DNA of 64,000 bases from Vigna angularis (GCF_016808095.1 NC_068976.1:6481001-6545000), one strand, 5' to 3'; shown: positions 33,924-46,720, numbered from the stretch's first letter. Notes: generated by a model not told the origin, from the letters alone. Translations and numbers: made by a program.

Positions 33924-34794
33924 ATATAGTATCCCATTCAATCTAAATAAATTAGATTGGATTTTATTTACAATTGAGTTAAAGTTCATCTAACTCAATC
34001 TTGTATGTTTTTTTTAGTTTTTTCTTTGGATTTTTAATCCTTACATTAAACAAAAAGTATTGTTTTTTTATTGTTTATCACAATCAGCATCATCACTTCT
34101 CAGTTTTAAACAAAATTATAACTACTCATCTTCATCAGAAAACTTCATCACATCATAATACCACAAAACATCACGATTAATCAATAAAATTAACTTCTCT
34201 TGTCGTAATATCACATAATATCATAATACCTTTAAAGAATTTAATTTAACCTTATTTGGGTAAAATAATATAAATTTTGTATTACTATTTTACTTCTCTT
34301 TTGAATTTTTGTTAATTATCTTGTTTTTACTAAGTTTTAGATTTGAGAAGGTCGATTTTGACATTTACCAAGTAAGTAAGAAAGTTAAGAATTTTTATTA
34401 GAATATAATAAAAAGTATAAATAAGACTTAAGTGAGTTATACTTCTTGGAGAGTTCTTATATAAAACTAATAAAATATGACTATTGTGTCCAAACATTTG
34501 AAGAGTAATGACAAATAATTATCTCATAAATAAGAGGCCACAATAATAATATGACTTGAATGTTTATTATAGATAAAATTACTAAGTTTTTTTTTTGACG
34601 AATTAAAGTCTCTTCCAGAATTAGTACTTATATATCTCTTTATAAAATAATTGTTATATATATTTATAAAAGTATTAGACAATCTCTCTTACACCAAATA
34701 ATCTCACAAAATATTTTTCAAACATGTTTTTGAATATATTATATTTAATCGTTCTAAAACTAACACTTATTTCAATGACCATAATAAAATAAAA
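32845..34794. other. AT-rich intergenic DNA upstream of NSP2
   Basis: No coding similarity is seen. The first few hundred bases should contain the NSP2 promoter. The stretch is low-complexity in places and contains the (ATT)n array listed separately. Confidence 0.6.
33860..33922. repeat. (ATT)n microsatellite
   Basis: About 20 uninterrupted ATT trinucleotides. Confidence 0.97.
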
Positions 34795-35875
34795 GGCTTA
34801 ATTAAGTTTTGAGTTCTTAATAAATTTGAAAACTTTTAATTGAATCTCTATTAAAAAATTTTGTGGTCCATTGAGTATTCAAAATTATAATATTTTTCAA
34901 TATAGTCTGAACTTTTCTGTTAATTATATTTCTGTTAACGGACCTGATAGTTATTTTTTAATATTATCTTTTTAAATATATCCAAATATTGTGTTGAGAA
35001 AAACCAAGACAATGAGATCTCCGTAAAAAAATATTTGTAAAGTTAATCAAAACAATAAAACTATAAAATAAAAACAAATAAAAATATAAAATATAAAATA
35101 TCAAAATATAATCATATAAATTATGAATATAAAATTATAAAAATATATAACTATCAAACGATAACAATATTACATTTTGTAATTTCATAATTTAAAAAAA
35201 AATGTAGCCTTATAATTCTGTAATTTTGTTAACTATCAAACGAATATTACATTTTGTAATTTCATAATTTAAAAAAAAATGTAGCCTTATAATTCTGTAA
35301 TTTGGTATTCGTATAATTCTGTAACTCTATAATTATATAATTATGTAATTGTGTAATTTTATAGTTTCTTACTTTTATAGTTTATAATTTTGTATTTTTA
35401 TACTTTTATTATTTTATAATTTTATGCTTTTATAATTTTATATTTTTATAGTTTTATAATTTTATAATTTTGTAAATTTATTATTTCATAATTTTATATA
35501 TTTATAATTTTGACTTTTTATAATTTCATAAATTTATAATAATTGTATATTATTTTGTATTTTATAATATTATTTTTATTTTATTTTATATTTTTTAATT
35601 TAATAATTTATAATTTCATAAATTTACATTTTATATTGACATTTGGAATAATTTTCATTAAATACATTATGGGAGATTATGCTTATCTTGATTTGATGTA
35701 ATAAAGTATTATATGACCATATTTAAATTGAGTATCAATATAAAATAATTAGCATTTCATATAATTAATTAAAAAAGCTAAGGCTAATGAATTAATATAA
35801 TACAAAAATTTAATAGAAAACTAATTAAAAGTTTTTAAATTTATCAAAACTCAAAACTGAAAACTGAATTAAGTA
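34795..35875. mobile_element. MULE-type or other inverted-repeat element, degenerate
   Basis: The left end GGCTTAATTAAGTTTTGAG is mirrored by the complement of the right end at about 35775-35875. Both continue into ATAAATTTGAAAACTTTTAA-like sequence, giving imperfect inverted repeats of some 70-90 bp. I could not define a target duplication. A related terminus occurs at about 55020-55110. The interior is low-complexity (TATAATTTTA-like words) and non-coding. Confidence 0.45.
35152..35304. repeat. Tandem duplication of about 78 bp
   Basis: Two copies start AACTATCAAACG at 35152 and 35231 and share TACATTTTGTAATTTCATAA and the following AATGTAGCCTTATAATTCTG. They differ mainly by a short indel, so the duplication is recent relative to the surrounding element. 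Confidence 0.85.
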
Positions 35876-36692
35876 AAAACTTACTAAAAGAAAGCTAGGA
35901 TGAGAATTTTATATTCAAGTTAGCCAATCTAATCCTCTTGTTTTGTCATACAAATTAGTTGAGATGTCAATTTAAACTATGGCTTATGAGTCAAATCCTA
36001 ATTCATCCTTGAAAAAAAAAATTTTAAAAAGCTTTCTTAGAAGTAAAAAAAGCTTCAATCCCAAAAACTTCTTGTGTTAGGATCAATGTTAATATAAGTT
36101 TGATGCTATTACAAAATTTCAATTAATTTTTATAAACACAAATAAAATTATATATTTTATTGGATAATCTAATATATTATAACTTATAAATATTTTTATA
36201 TCATATTTATTATTATATTATTAAATAAAATAAATTTAATCATATAAAATTAATTTATAAAATTAAATTTTTTATTTTATTTTTAATTAATGTGAATCTT
36301 CAACATCATCCCAATACAGAAAGTCAACATAAGAAATAGGAAGTAAAAAACAAACTACAAAGAAAAAGTACATTCTTAATGTGCCATATGTTTTCCTTAA
36401 TTATCATACAAAGAGATTCCTTAATTTATGTTAACAATTTCTTAATTGTATATTCAACTGTTGTGACTGCAAGAAAATCACTTGACAGTGGATATGTCCC
36501 AGGGTAGGACGCAAAAATTGACCAAACCCACCAATTTTTTAATCCTTATATAACTTTTATGTTTGATTTTCACATGGTTGATACATGAATTTTTAAATTC
36601 TTTGGGTTTGTTGGCTCATCATGCCACAAAGTATTAAATTTAGTATTTGGCTAGTCATTTATCTATGTTGAGATGTGTATTTTGAGTTGAAT

Positions 36693-37155
36693 AGGTGGAT
36701 ACAATTAATTAAATTATACTGAATGGTTAAAAATTATACTAAACTAAAAAATGATTTATTTATTTGAACTGAATTGAAAATTAATTAAGACGAATTAAGC
36801 TAAATTAATATTTAAAAAAAAAACTAAATTAAACTTTTATTTATAACATTGAAAAAAATTAATTAGATAAAAAATTTTTACTCAATAACGTAAGTACTCT
36901 CATAAACAACAAAATTAATTTATTAAGTCGGGCCAAAAGTGTAAACAAGTCAGGTTGAATAAAATATTGAAACGGATCAAGACTAAAATTAGGTCGAGAT
37001 GGACACCGTCGACACTCAGTTGAGTTAGTCCAAATCTAAATAGATGAAACCCAATCAAGTTAGTTTCAATCGAAATTTGGTTGAGTCAATCCTAATAAAA
37101 AATTGACCAAATTCAGTTGAAATGATCATGTTTATCTATCTATTTATATATATAT
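36693..37155. repeat. Left copy of an interspersed repeat with degenerate minisatellite
   Basis: From GTGGATACAATTAATTAAAT onward this matches the start of the element at 38509. It includes the ACTCAATAACGTAAGT and CATAAACAACAAAATTAA blocks and then words of the form CAATCGAAATTTGGTTGAGT. It is cut at a TA-rich run where the next element is inserted. Confidence 0.6.
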
Positions 37156-38095
37156 GAGTTTGCTAACTTGCGTACGCTCTTTTTTTAGTTGGTATATTTT
37201 AGCAATGTGTGTCGAGTTTTAGTAGACAAAATTATCCTAATATATTATGAATTCTAAGTTTTAAAGTCAAGGATATTTGAACAATTTTCATTCTCATAAC
37301 TGAAAAAAAACAAGAAACCCCCAAAGCTTTACACACCTCCCTTATTCCTCTCAACCTTTTCTCTTTCATCTCTCACATCCCCACTGTGGCCCTAATTGAA
37401 AAAAAAAAATCATAAATACTCACGGTTAAACAATTTGTCTTTGTAAAGATGTGAGTCATTGACATATTCGCCTTCAAGGTTCATTCAAGATCTCTTCAAT
37501 TTCATCATCTTCATTAACATCTCTAATTTCATCATCTTTATAAAAACCCTCTAGGCCATTACCTATTCTTTCGAATATCATTATACTTGTGAAAATTAGA
37601 TAAAATTAAATAAAACAAAAATTATAAAACAAAAACTCTTTACAAAATCATTTTTTGTATGAAATTGTTTAACAACGAGTGTTTTTTATTTTTTTTTTCC
37701 AAGCCAATTACCAATTTGAATGTAGTTATGCTTGTGAAAATTAGATAAGACAAAAATTATAAAATGAAAACTCATTATAAAATCATTTTTGTAAAAAATT
37801 GTTTAACAACGAGTGTTTCTGATTTTTTCAGTTGTTGAGACTATCGTAGGGATGATAGAGAAAATGTTAGAGTGAGTGAGATGAAAGAGAAAAGGTTGAA
37901 AGGAATGAGGGAGGTGACTAAGGATTTAGGGGTTTCTTGTTTTTTTTTTAGTTTTGAGAATGAAAATTATTCAAATACTCTTGATTTTAAAACTTAAAAT
38001 CCCTAATATATGAGGGTATTTTTGTCTACTAAAACCTGATACATATTACTAAAATATATCAACTAAAAAAAGAGCATATGCAAGTTAACAAACCC
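37156..38095. mobile_element. MULE-type element with about 170-bp inverted repeats
   Basis: The left end GAGTTTGCTAACTTGCGTAC and the complement of the right end, GGGTTTGTTAACTTGCATAT, begin inverted repeats that stay similar to AACAAGAAACCCC (about 37310 and 37930). Flanks are TA-rich: the nine bases to the left (tatatatat) and right (catatatat) agree at eight positions, consistent with a Mutator-type 9-bp duplication in a microsatellite. The 940-bp element has no ORF of note and is therefore non-autonomous. Confidence 0.75.
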
Positions 38096-38122
38096 CATAT
38101 ATATACACACATATATATACAT

Positions 38123-38182
<60 letters not shown>

Positions 38183-38218
38183 GTATATACATACACACAC
38201 ATGTATATACATACACAC

Positions 38219-38284
<66 letters not shown>

Positions 38285-38500
38285 ATATATGTATATATGT
38301 GTATATGTGTGTATATGTGTATATATGTATATATGTGTATATGTGTGTATATGTATATATGTATATATATATGTATATATGTATATATGTATATATGTAT
38401 ATATGTATGTATGTATGTATATATGTATGTATGTATATATGTATGTATATGTATATATGTATGTATGTATATATGTATATATATATATATATATATATAA
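38096..38500. repeat. Compound (TA)n / (TATG)n / (TACA)n microsatellite
   Basis: About 400 bp of TA dinucleotides interrupted by TATG and TACACA units. The Tyr/Ile/Cys-rich ORFs on both strands are products of the repeat, not genes. Confidence 0.97.
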
Positions 38501-38508
38501 TAAAGTAA

Positions 38509-41380
38509 AGGTAGACAAAATTAATTAAATTGCACTAAACCAAAAAATAGTTCATATAAAATTAATTTAGACGAACTAAACTAAATTACTTTTTGTTCTA
38601 ACAAATTAAAATGAACTATTATTTAAAAACCTTGAAAAAAATAAAAATTAAGTAGATAAGAAAGATTTGTTTTACTCAAAAACATAAGTTCTTTCATAAA
38701 CAACAAAATTAAAAGGTTGATATGAGTCGGGTCAAGCAAAAGGTTTAGATAGATCAAATCTGGCAAAATCTCAAAATGGGTCAAGGCCAAAATTCGATCT
38801 AGTTCCACTGGGACAAGCATAATCGAAATTTGGTTAAGTCCACCCCAACATAAAATTGACTAAATTAAACTGGGAAGACCACAAACAAAACTTAGTCAAG
38901 TAGGTCTCAATCGAAATTTAACCGAGTTGAACCCTGTCGAAAATCAGTGGAAATTCGATTGGAACAGTAACGCCCCTTCCAGAAGTCACATGCGATTCTT
39001 AAAAGATTATTTTAGACTAAAGAGATATAAACTTCATTACAAACCAATTATAAGTTCTGATAAATAACTTAATAATACATCTTTATATTATGTTTACGCC
39101 TAAAGCTTTATGGTCAGATCTCTCTGTCAGCTTCCATAAACTTTACAAGTATATTATGCTTACGTCCAAAACGGTCAAGATTTATTTCCCCTGTTTCCAT
39201 AAGACTTACGAGTACTCTACTTATGTCCAAAGTCTTATGGTCAGACTGCTCTCTACTTGCTTCCATAAGCCTCTTAAGTCACTTTACTTAAGCCCAAAAC
39301 CTTATTTGGAAACCAAATACACAATTCCTATATTTATAGTTACGGTAATAAAGACTTATACACCATTTTATAACTAACAATTCCACATATTCATTCATCA
39401 TTATACATTCATACATCCCAACGAATCATATCATCTCATCCATCCAACTCAATCATATTCATTCACAAATGACAATAATACATTTCCAACACCCAAACAT
39501 GACAATTCTCTCGATAAATCAACCATACACATATTGACAAGATAAAATATCCCAAAATTCATGTTAACATCATTTCCAAACTCTTCACATATTCATAATA
39601 ATCAAATGATTCATAACAATAGGGAAACAATCACTGAAATTCAAAATCCCCGATACTGACTTTCTCAAACTCATTTCCTGAAACCATAGTTCATAGTCGT
39701 GAAATAATTTTATATGAAAAATTATTTTGCATTTTCGAAAAGAGGTTTTCTGAAAAAGAAATAAGTTGAAAGCTTGTTGAGTAGACTTTTAGAAAAGTGA
39801 GATACGTTTCAATGAACAACTTACGTACTTTGTCTTTCCTTAGCCAAACTATTCCCTAACTAGTTTCATAAATTTCACATTATCATCATCTCAAGACATT
39901 AATCCAGCAATCAGATTTTCACAACCGAACGATTTCACCCATCATATATTTTGAACAAAGAACATAGAATAATCAAAAGAAAGTTAGCATCTACTTACAA
40001 TATTAACATTTTCACCTTCACAAATTCAATACAAGACCACAGACAATTTTCACCAACAACGTTCACACAGAAAACCATTAGCAAGGATAGTTCCCCTTAC
40101 ACCACAACAATATTAGACCATCAATGCCTATAATAACAAAGAAAGATCAACTCCCCTTACCTCTTGATGAACTACTTTGATCCTTTTTTTACGAAATCTG
40201 AGCAGTACTTCCCTTCTCTATCCTTAAAACCTTCTACACTCACAAGGACAACCTCTATTTACAAACAACTCTCTCTACAACTCAATCTAAACACCCTTTC
40301 AGAAGCTCTCACAACTTTCTCCATTACTTAGATCCTAGCCCTCCAATCTCCTTATTTGCTACTAAATTTTTGCTCTCTCTTCACCACTTTCACTCCGATG
40401 ATGAAAAACTTCATTTCTTCACCCGTCTGTAATAGTACTGTAGTTATACTACATTTTATTATAGTTGTACTACATTTTTACTGTAGCAGTATTGTAGTTG
40501 TACTACATTGTTACTGTAGCAATATTGTAGCAACACACTTTTTATGAGAGTATATTACGATAGCATCATACGTATTTATTGTAGCATCATATGTATTCAT
40601 TGTAGCATCATATGTACTTTACTATAGCATTATACATATTTTTCTATATTATAAAAAGTTTATCTATTTTCTTAAATATAATTATTTTTCAAGGGTTTTA
40701 TAGGAATGACCACGACCAAAACTCAGTCAAGTTAGTCTTGACTGAAAATCAACCAAATTTGGCCGAATTGGCCTTAATCGAAAATCGACCAAATTTGGTA
40801 AGGATGACTATGATCGGAACTTAGTTGAGTTAGTCCATGTCGAAACTGGTTGAATTCAACCGAGCCAACCCTGGTTGAAATTCAATGGAATTCGACTAGG
40901 ACGACAATAAATGGTTGAGACAGTTCTAACCGAAAATTGATCGAATTTGACTGAGTCAATCCTAGCTGAAAATTAGCCAAATTTGATTGAGTTGGGCGTA
41001 GAAAAACTCGATCAAGTCAATCCCAACCGAAATTCGACTGTGTCAATCCTTGCTGAAAATTGATCGAATCTGACAAGTCAACTCCAGTCGAAAATAGACC
41101 GAATTTAGTTGAGTCAGCTCCGAACAAAGTTTAATCGAATCAATAGTAGTTAAACTGAACTACAACTTTAGAAACTCTTAAACAAATAAAAAGTATAAAA
41201 CGATTTAGTTTTAAGTTAATAAGCAGTTAATTGAACTATAACTTCATATGTTCAATTTTTTAAAATTGAACTATAAAATTGTACAATTCAATTTTTATGG
41301 TAAACAATTCAGTATTTTTAGTTTTATATTATACAATTAATTGATAGTTCAAGACAGTTAAATTAATTTTGTCCATCTCT
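38509..41380. mobile_element. Inverted-repeat element carrying a degenerate minisatellite
   Basis: The left end AGGTAGACAAAATTAATT and the complement of the right end, AGAGATGGACAAAATTAATT, look like terminal inverted repeats. A related, broken copy is at 36693. The interior (38700-38960 and 40710-41150) is a diverged tandem array of roughly 40-bp units with words like CGAAAATTGATCGAATTTGA and GAGTCAATCC. It is split by the solo LTR at 38966-40702. No target duplication could be fixed and no ORF is convincing, so the superfamily is unknown. Confidence 0.45.
38966..40702 (-). mobile_element. Solo LTR, inverted and diverged copy of the 22-kb family
   Basis: Read on the minus strand it starts TATAAAACCCTTGAAAAAT and ends GGGGCGTTACT, related to the TGTAAGACCCTTG...GGGTGTTACA ends of 21999-24711. 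It shares the CTACAGTAAAAATGTAGTAC word array (40430-40640 here) and the AATGAAGTTTT block. Flanks ggaac (38961-38965) and ggaat (40703-40707) fit a 5-bp duplication with one change. It lacks the 94-bp tandem array. Terminal TG and CA have each mutated, so it is older. Confidence 0.75.
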
Positions 41381-43551
41381 AACTAACTAAGATGGACTAA
41401 TCTTGACTTGCCTTGCAAATGACAAGAACAACGGGTTAAAATGCCAATTTTTACATAAATATTTTTTAAACAAATTTAATTACATTAAATGTTTTTAAAA
41501 TTTTTAATTAATTAATTAATATCTCTAATTAGACAAATTGAAATAATAATTTATTATTAAATCTTAATTTATAAATATTAATAATTTAAAATATAATATT
41601 ATTATAGAATAAAAAACTTTGAAATTTTTAGGGGTTGGCAAGCCATGACACACTTTCCTATTCCTAATTCAAAGTGGTCTTATCCATAAGATATATTATT
41701 TATAAGATAAATATTTTTTTTTCGTGTTTATTGTGCTTTAAGCTAACCCAGAGTTCCCTCTTATCTCACCTAATCATGACAAGAGTAACCCGAACAACAC
41801 AAGTAGCCCACCAATCCACGAATGATGATTTGCCCAATCCCAGATGTAAAGGTCAACCTGGTGATATAGCTAACTGATACTTCCGATGTCACGTTATATA
41901 TTAGTATAACGACTCATCAGTCTTGGAACAATTGTAACATAATTGTCATTTAGATGATTTTCCTTTTTATATGATGCAATCTTTTTCTCATAAATAAAAA
42001 TGTTTTTAGGATTAAAAAAGTTATTCCTAAAATAGAAAGCATGAACGAGAAATGCATGGATTCATAAAAACAATAGTGAAACATTCAACTTATCCAATAT
42101 TAAAATATCGTTAATGCCTAGTAGAAACTCATCCTCGTTCATGCTCTTCTCCGAGAGCCGTCAAAAATAACATTTCAAAATAAGTCACAATTCTCTTCAT
42201 CATCCCCATCAAAACTGTTTTCAATTATATTTCAATCTAAAATTATTTTTGATAGTCATGGTCTTGCTTTTGGTACAATTCATATAACAAACAGATAATG
42301 TAAATTTTAAACCTTTTATCTATTTCTTTGGAGTCTTTAAACAAAAAGTAAAAGGAGTTTAAAACAAAGAAAACAAAGGATTGAGATTCATTCATAAAAT
42401 TCTAATAATCAAGAGGAGCTACAATAGGTGATTCCATTTCATTTCACGGTTAATGAAATTAAAGTTTGTTTGAGGATGTCTAGAACGAAGTAGGAGAACT
42501 ACCGTACATGGTCCAGAGCTCTAATCACCAAAATGTGAGTTGAATTTGTTAGCAATGCCTTATATTTTGTCAATTATTGATTTGTTGATAGTTTGTTTGA
42601 TATTTCTTTGTTGAGACCGAGAATTTTCTATTCTGTGAGAACTACAACTGTTTTAAGTAAAGCATACAAGTAAAAAATAACACGAGAAACAAAATTCAAA
42701 GGCCTAAAAGATGAAAAACAGTTAAGGTGGTTTTAACGCAATGAAAGGACATTGGACGCATCAGTTAGAAGAGTAGATCACATGATTTTCAGCCTTGCCA
42801 AAAAGGGTAGAGAAAGACCAAGAAAGAAGCTGAAGAAAATATTGAAAGGAATCTCACGGTGAACAGTTTTAACCAAATCCAATGCTATGGTGGCATTATG
42901 TGATTTATGTAGTCAACCCCTAAGTAGATAAAATTGATGCTGTGGTTATTCATATTTCAAATTTTGAATACAAGGCTCTTCATCTTAAACAATAAGCATT
43001 AAATGAAAATAGGAGAGGAGGGGGTTCTCCAGAGGAAAAAATAGAGGAGGTGGAGGATTCAAGGTTTGAAACGGATGTTTCAGAACAAAGTGAGAAAAGA
43101 AATATAGTGTCTCTAGAATATACTAAAGAAGATGGGTAATTATGAATCAAGCAATGTGAGTCTTGCTTGCACAGTAGACAGAACGTGGGAAACAACATCC
43201 AATTAGGAATTTTTTAAATGCTGAATATAGGAGGGAAATCTCAACTTCTCACCTGAAAAGCTTAAAAAATAATGCTGTTTTGAGAAAAAAAAGGGGGTTT
43301 GCAAAAGGTCTTGGCCTAACACTGCCAAGGCCGCCATGCTGGCCATGACTGCAATTCATATATCCGTTATTCAAAACTTTGTAGCAGCTTATGGCCTCTC
43401 TGCGCCACTATAACACCCTATTATTGATAACTATAGTTCCTTAATCACTCTCCATATTGGACAAACCTTCACTGAAGTTCTTTTTTGAAGTTTATGACAT
43501 ATATATTCAATGGTAACATCCTTGATTTGTAACTTTTTTTCAGACGTATGA
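41381..43551. other. Mostly unassigned AT-rich DNA
   Basis: No intact gene is visible. One retroelement relic (about 42745-42930) is listed separately. The 43.2-43.55 kb part is less AT-rich and open over short distances, but I cannot assign it. It is the target of the gypsy insertion at 43557 and continues at 50436. Confidence 0.45.
42745..42930 (+). pseudogene. Possible non-LTR (LINE) reverse transcriptase C-terminal relic
   Basis: One frame reads VRRVDHMIF, then after a frame change RVERPRKKLKKILK. These resemble the Arg-rich RGRGRPKKT block and following Trp/His-Val-Ala-Asp region that I remember from the end of plant LINE-like polyproteins. Stops and frameshifts are frequent and only about 60 codons can be followed. 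Confidence 0.3.
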
Positions 43552-43556
43552 TACGG

Positions 43557-43897
43557 TGTAACGAGGGAAGACCATGAAAACATGAGGGTGGAAGAAACAC
43601 GTGGAAGCAGGCGCGTGAGGAAAAAGAATATTAGACTCAATGATTATGATTGGACGGGGATTCATTAAATAGAAGTTTGTTAGAGGAGGGAGGGTGTGCT
43701 GTCATTTACGAATTCTCTGACTTTTTCTTTTTGTCCTGTGCACTTCTTCACTGTTGCCATTTCCTTTTCTGTTATATGAACTTTTATACTCAGAATATTT
43801 GGAGGACGTTTTTTTTACAGAGGATATTACGAAAACCATTATAACTTCATTTCATTCTCCTTCCCAAATTCTATTACTGTTATATTGTTGTCTTACA
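43557..43897 (+). repeat. 5' LTR of the gypsy element
   Basis: It begins TGTAACGAGGG and ends TTGTCTTACA. The matching copy starts at 50089. ORFs in it are continuations of the polyprotein tail in the 3' copy. Confidence 0.95.
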
Positions 43898-43898
43898 C

Positions 43899-43911
43899 TG
43901 GTGCTTTCATT
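43899..43911 (+). promoter_or_regulatory. Primer-binding site of the gypsy element
   Basis: One base after the LTR comes TGGTGCTTTCATT, starting with the TGG complement of a tRNA CCA end. It is not the initiator-Met site; the primer tRNA was not identified. Confidence 0.6.
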
Positions 43912-43920
43912 CTCTGAACT

Positions 43921-44790
43921 ATGGCCGAAAACACGAGACTGAAAGAACTAGCTACTGAAATAGCTCGTCTTAAGGACCTTCCGGCGGAAGTTTGTCGCAT
44001 CGCGGAGGCCATGGAAAGACGTGAGCGAGAGTTACAAAAGTGGATGGAACATTTGACATTACGGGAACAAGATGCAGAAAACAGATTCCAAACACTTGAA
44101 TCTACGTTGGGGTCCTTGCTCCAAACGAAACCACCACCCTCCACGGAGCCACCACCGTTCCAAGTGCGTAATGTTAAAATTGATTTTCCTCGCTTTGACG
44201 GTACTGACGTTCTTCAATGGATCTTCAAAGCAGAACAGTTTTTCAATTACTACCGCACACCCGATGATCAACGCTTGATCATAGCTTCCATTCATTTGGA
44301 GAAAGAGGTAATCCCTTGGTTTCAGATGCAAAATCGTGCCAATGCCTTTCCAACTTGGGTTGCTTTTACTCGTGCTTTGGAAACTGAATTTGGTCCTTCA
44401 CCATATGAATGCCCCAGGGCCACCTTGTTTAAACTCACCCAAACATCATCTGTTCATGACTATTATACGCAATTCACATCTCTGGCCAACCGTGTCCAAG
44501 GCATCACGACGGAGGATCTCCTAGATTGCTTTGTAGGAGGCTTAAAACCAGATCTCAAACGTGATGTTATTGCCCAAAACCCCACTTCTCTGCTGCGTTG
44601 TGTGTCCTTAGCCAAATTATATAGGAGAAGTACATTCCCAGATTACCAAACACTTCCTATTATCCCAAAACACAAGCCACAAACACCATCCCCACAACCT
44701 CACAATCCATACGATCAACCCCCTTACCTCCCTTATTATCCTTACCGCAGTCATCTACATCCAGTTCCCACCCCAAACCCAATTTCATAA
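43921..44790 (+). CDS. Gag protein of the gypsy element
   Basis: The 289-residue ORF starts ten bases after the primer site. Residues 1-65 are charged and heptad-like, probably a coiled coil. Residues 85-195 are the retrotransposon gag core: FPRFDGTDVLQWIFKAEQFF, then EVIPWFQMQ, WVAFTRALETEFGP and VHDYYTQFTSLANRV. The C-terminus is Pro/Tyr-rich. Gag forms the particle that packages element RNA. The frame ends just before the zinc knuckle, which lies in another frame 25 bases on; in relatives the two are continuous, so a small indel in the C/A-rich stretch near 44770-44785 is the likely cause. Confidence 0.85.
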   Translation: MAENTRLKELATEIARLKDLPAEVCRIAEAMERRERELQKWMEHLTLREQDAENRFQTLESTLGSLLQTKPPPSTEPPPFQVRNVKIDFPRFDGTDVLQWIFKAEQFFNYYRTPDDQRLIIASIHLEKEVIPWFQMQNRANAFPTWVAFTRALETEFGPSPYECPRATLFKLTQTSSVHDYYTQFTSLANRVQGITTEDLLDCFVGGLKPDLKRDVIAQNPTSLLRCVSLAKLYRRSTFPDYQTLPIIPKHKPQTPSPQPHNPYDQPPYLPYYPYRSHLHPVPTPNPIS

Positions 44791-44810
44791 AAACACTTAC
44801 TGCTGCAGAA

Positions 44811-45989
44811 ATGCAATTACGCAGGGAGAAGGGCCTCTGTTTTACATGTGATGAGAAATTCACCATGAATCATAGGTGTCCCAATAAGCAGTATTTTGTT
44901 TTACAAGTGGATGAAGAGGTTCCTATTGATGTCCAACATGACCCTCCGGAGGACATTGTGGAGGCTGAACCTCCATCAATCGTGGCACAACGCCTTTCAT
45001 ACAATGCAGTAAAAGGGTCTTCAGGACTTGGCACGATGAAATTTAAAGGGTCTATCAATGGCATGATGGTCCAGGTTTTATTAGATAGTGGAAGCTCAAA
45101 TAATTTCCTGCAACCCAGAATTGCTCACTGTTTGAAACTTCCAGTCGAGCCTATTCCCAATTTTCAAGTGTTAGTGGGCAACGATAATGCCTTGGTAGCT
45201 GAAGGATTCATCAAGGACTTACAAGTTAAGATTCAAGGTCACTTGCTGCAATTGCCAGTATACTTACTTCCCATTTCAGGAGCTGATTTGGTGTTAGGAG
45301 CCGCTTGGTTGGCAACTTTAGGACCTCATGTCTCTGATTATAGCAACTTATCTATCAAATTTTATGTTGGGAATAAATTTGTGACTCTGCATGGAGATCA
45401 TTCATCCCTGCCACAGCCAGCTCAATTCAACCACTTCAAGAGAATGTGCCATACCAAAGGAATTGCTGAGTTATTCTCCTTGCAGGTTCAAACCTCTCCC
45501 ACCATACAAGATCAATGGCTGGATCTTCCAAAGAATATGGAGTCGGAAATTGTATTGTTGCTCCATCAATACAAAACAGTTTTTGACCTTCCAACAGGAC
45601 TACCCCCTGATAGGCAACAAAATCATTTTATTCCCTTAGTTGAAGGTGCTAACCCTGTGAAGGTACGTCCATACAGATACCCTCACAGTCAAAAGTTGCA
45701 AATTGAGAAAATGATTTCAGAGATGCTGCAGGAAGGAATTATTATTCCATCCACCAGTCTGTTTTCGTCACCAATCATATTGGTTAGGAAAAAGGATGAT
45801 ACTTGGAGATTTTGCACAGATTATAGAGCTTTGAATGCTATAACAGTTAAAGATAGTTTCCCTATTCCCACTGTGGATGAATTACTTGATGAGTTGTATG
45901 GGGCACAATTTTTCTCTAAACTAGATTTAAGGTCTGGGTATCATCAAATATTGATTAAAGAGGAGGATAGGCACAAAAAAGCTTTTAGA
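44811..45989 (+). pseudogene. gypsy pol part 1: zinc knuckle, protease, N-terminal reverse transcriptase
   Basis: The frame opens with the knuckle CFTCDEKFTMNHRC (Cys 10, 13, 23; His 21). The retropepsin site VLLDSGSSNNF has its catalytic Asp at residue 92. The linker GADLVLGAAWLATLG precedes reverse transcriptase from about residue 280, with YRYPHSQKLQIEKMISEML, VRKKDDTWRFCTDYRALN and FFSKLDLRSGYHQI holding the first catalytic Asp. After KKAFR (residue 393) the frame runs into the inserted element and stops at 46328; the residues after 393 are not gypsy. The reading frame itself is clean up to the insertion. Confidence 0.92.
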
Positions 45990-46720
45990 GCAAGTTCTCT
46001 GATCCTCTTCTGGTGGTCTCTGCTGTCTGCCGGCGGCCGGCCGCCATGGCCGCCGGCAGCCCCTAAAATCTCAGTGGGCAGTCCATTTTTCTTCTTAAAT
46101 CTCTGCCACAGTCAGCATCAGTCCAGACCCAGTGTGCCACTGCTGTCACCGCCACTTTCCGCTGCCGTCATTGTTAACTCCGGCCACCGTCGCCGCCGCC
46201 GGCCACCGTCACAGATTCGACGGGTGACCTACGGATCTGGACCGTCTCTTCGAGCGACGGCCAACCACGCCGGTTTCGAGAGCCACCTCTCAGTCACGCG
46301 CCGCCACGCAGCGCTTCTTTCCGACTAGTCCGCCGCCGCCTTATCGCCGGCCACCGTCACAGTTCCGTCCGGCGACCACTGGATCTGGTTCGCCTCTTCA
46401 CGCGACGACCAACCCCACCGCTGCCAGCGTCTGACTCTTTCCCACGCTCCGCCACGCGCCGCTTCTTCTCCGTTAGATCTCGGGTGCGTGCTTGTCACGC
46501 ACCGCCTTCCCAGCATTGGCATCAAACTGCGACGCTTCCGGTTGTCTCGCCGGACCTCCCTCTCTCTGTTCAGACCTTCCAGAGCAGCCATTGCTGCCAT
46601 CTTCGTCTGTCTTCAAAGCATCTTCATCTCGCCGCACGTTCCGCATTGTCGGACCTTCCTTTCTGCGTTGTGTGCTTCATCTCAGCTGCTGATGCCGTTC
46701 CAGCACCGTTTTCCGCTGTA

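Noticed and set aside
38063..38528. Long Tyr/Ile/Cys-rich ORFs on both strands
   Set aside because: They are translations of a TA/TATG microsatellite, are open in several frames at once and have no protein-like composition.
43300..43556. Possible host exon disrupted by the gypsy insertion (open stretch near 43320-43410 and 50436-50525 after an acceptor-like TTTTTTTCAG)
   Set aside because: The open stretches are under 35 codons, no family is recognisable and no matching neighbouring exons were found.
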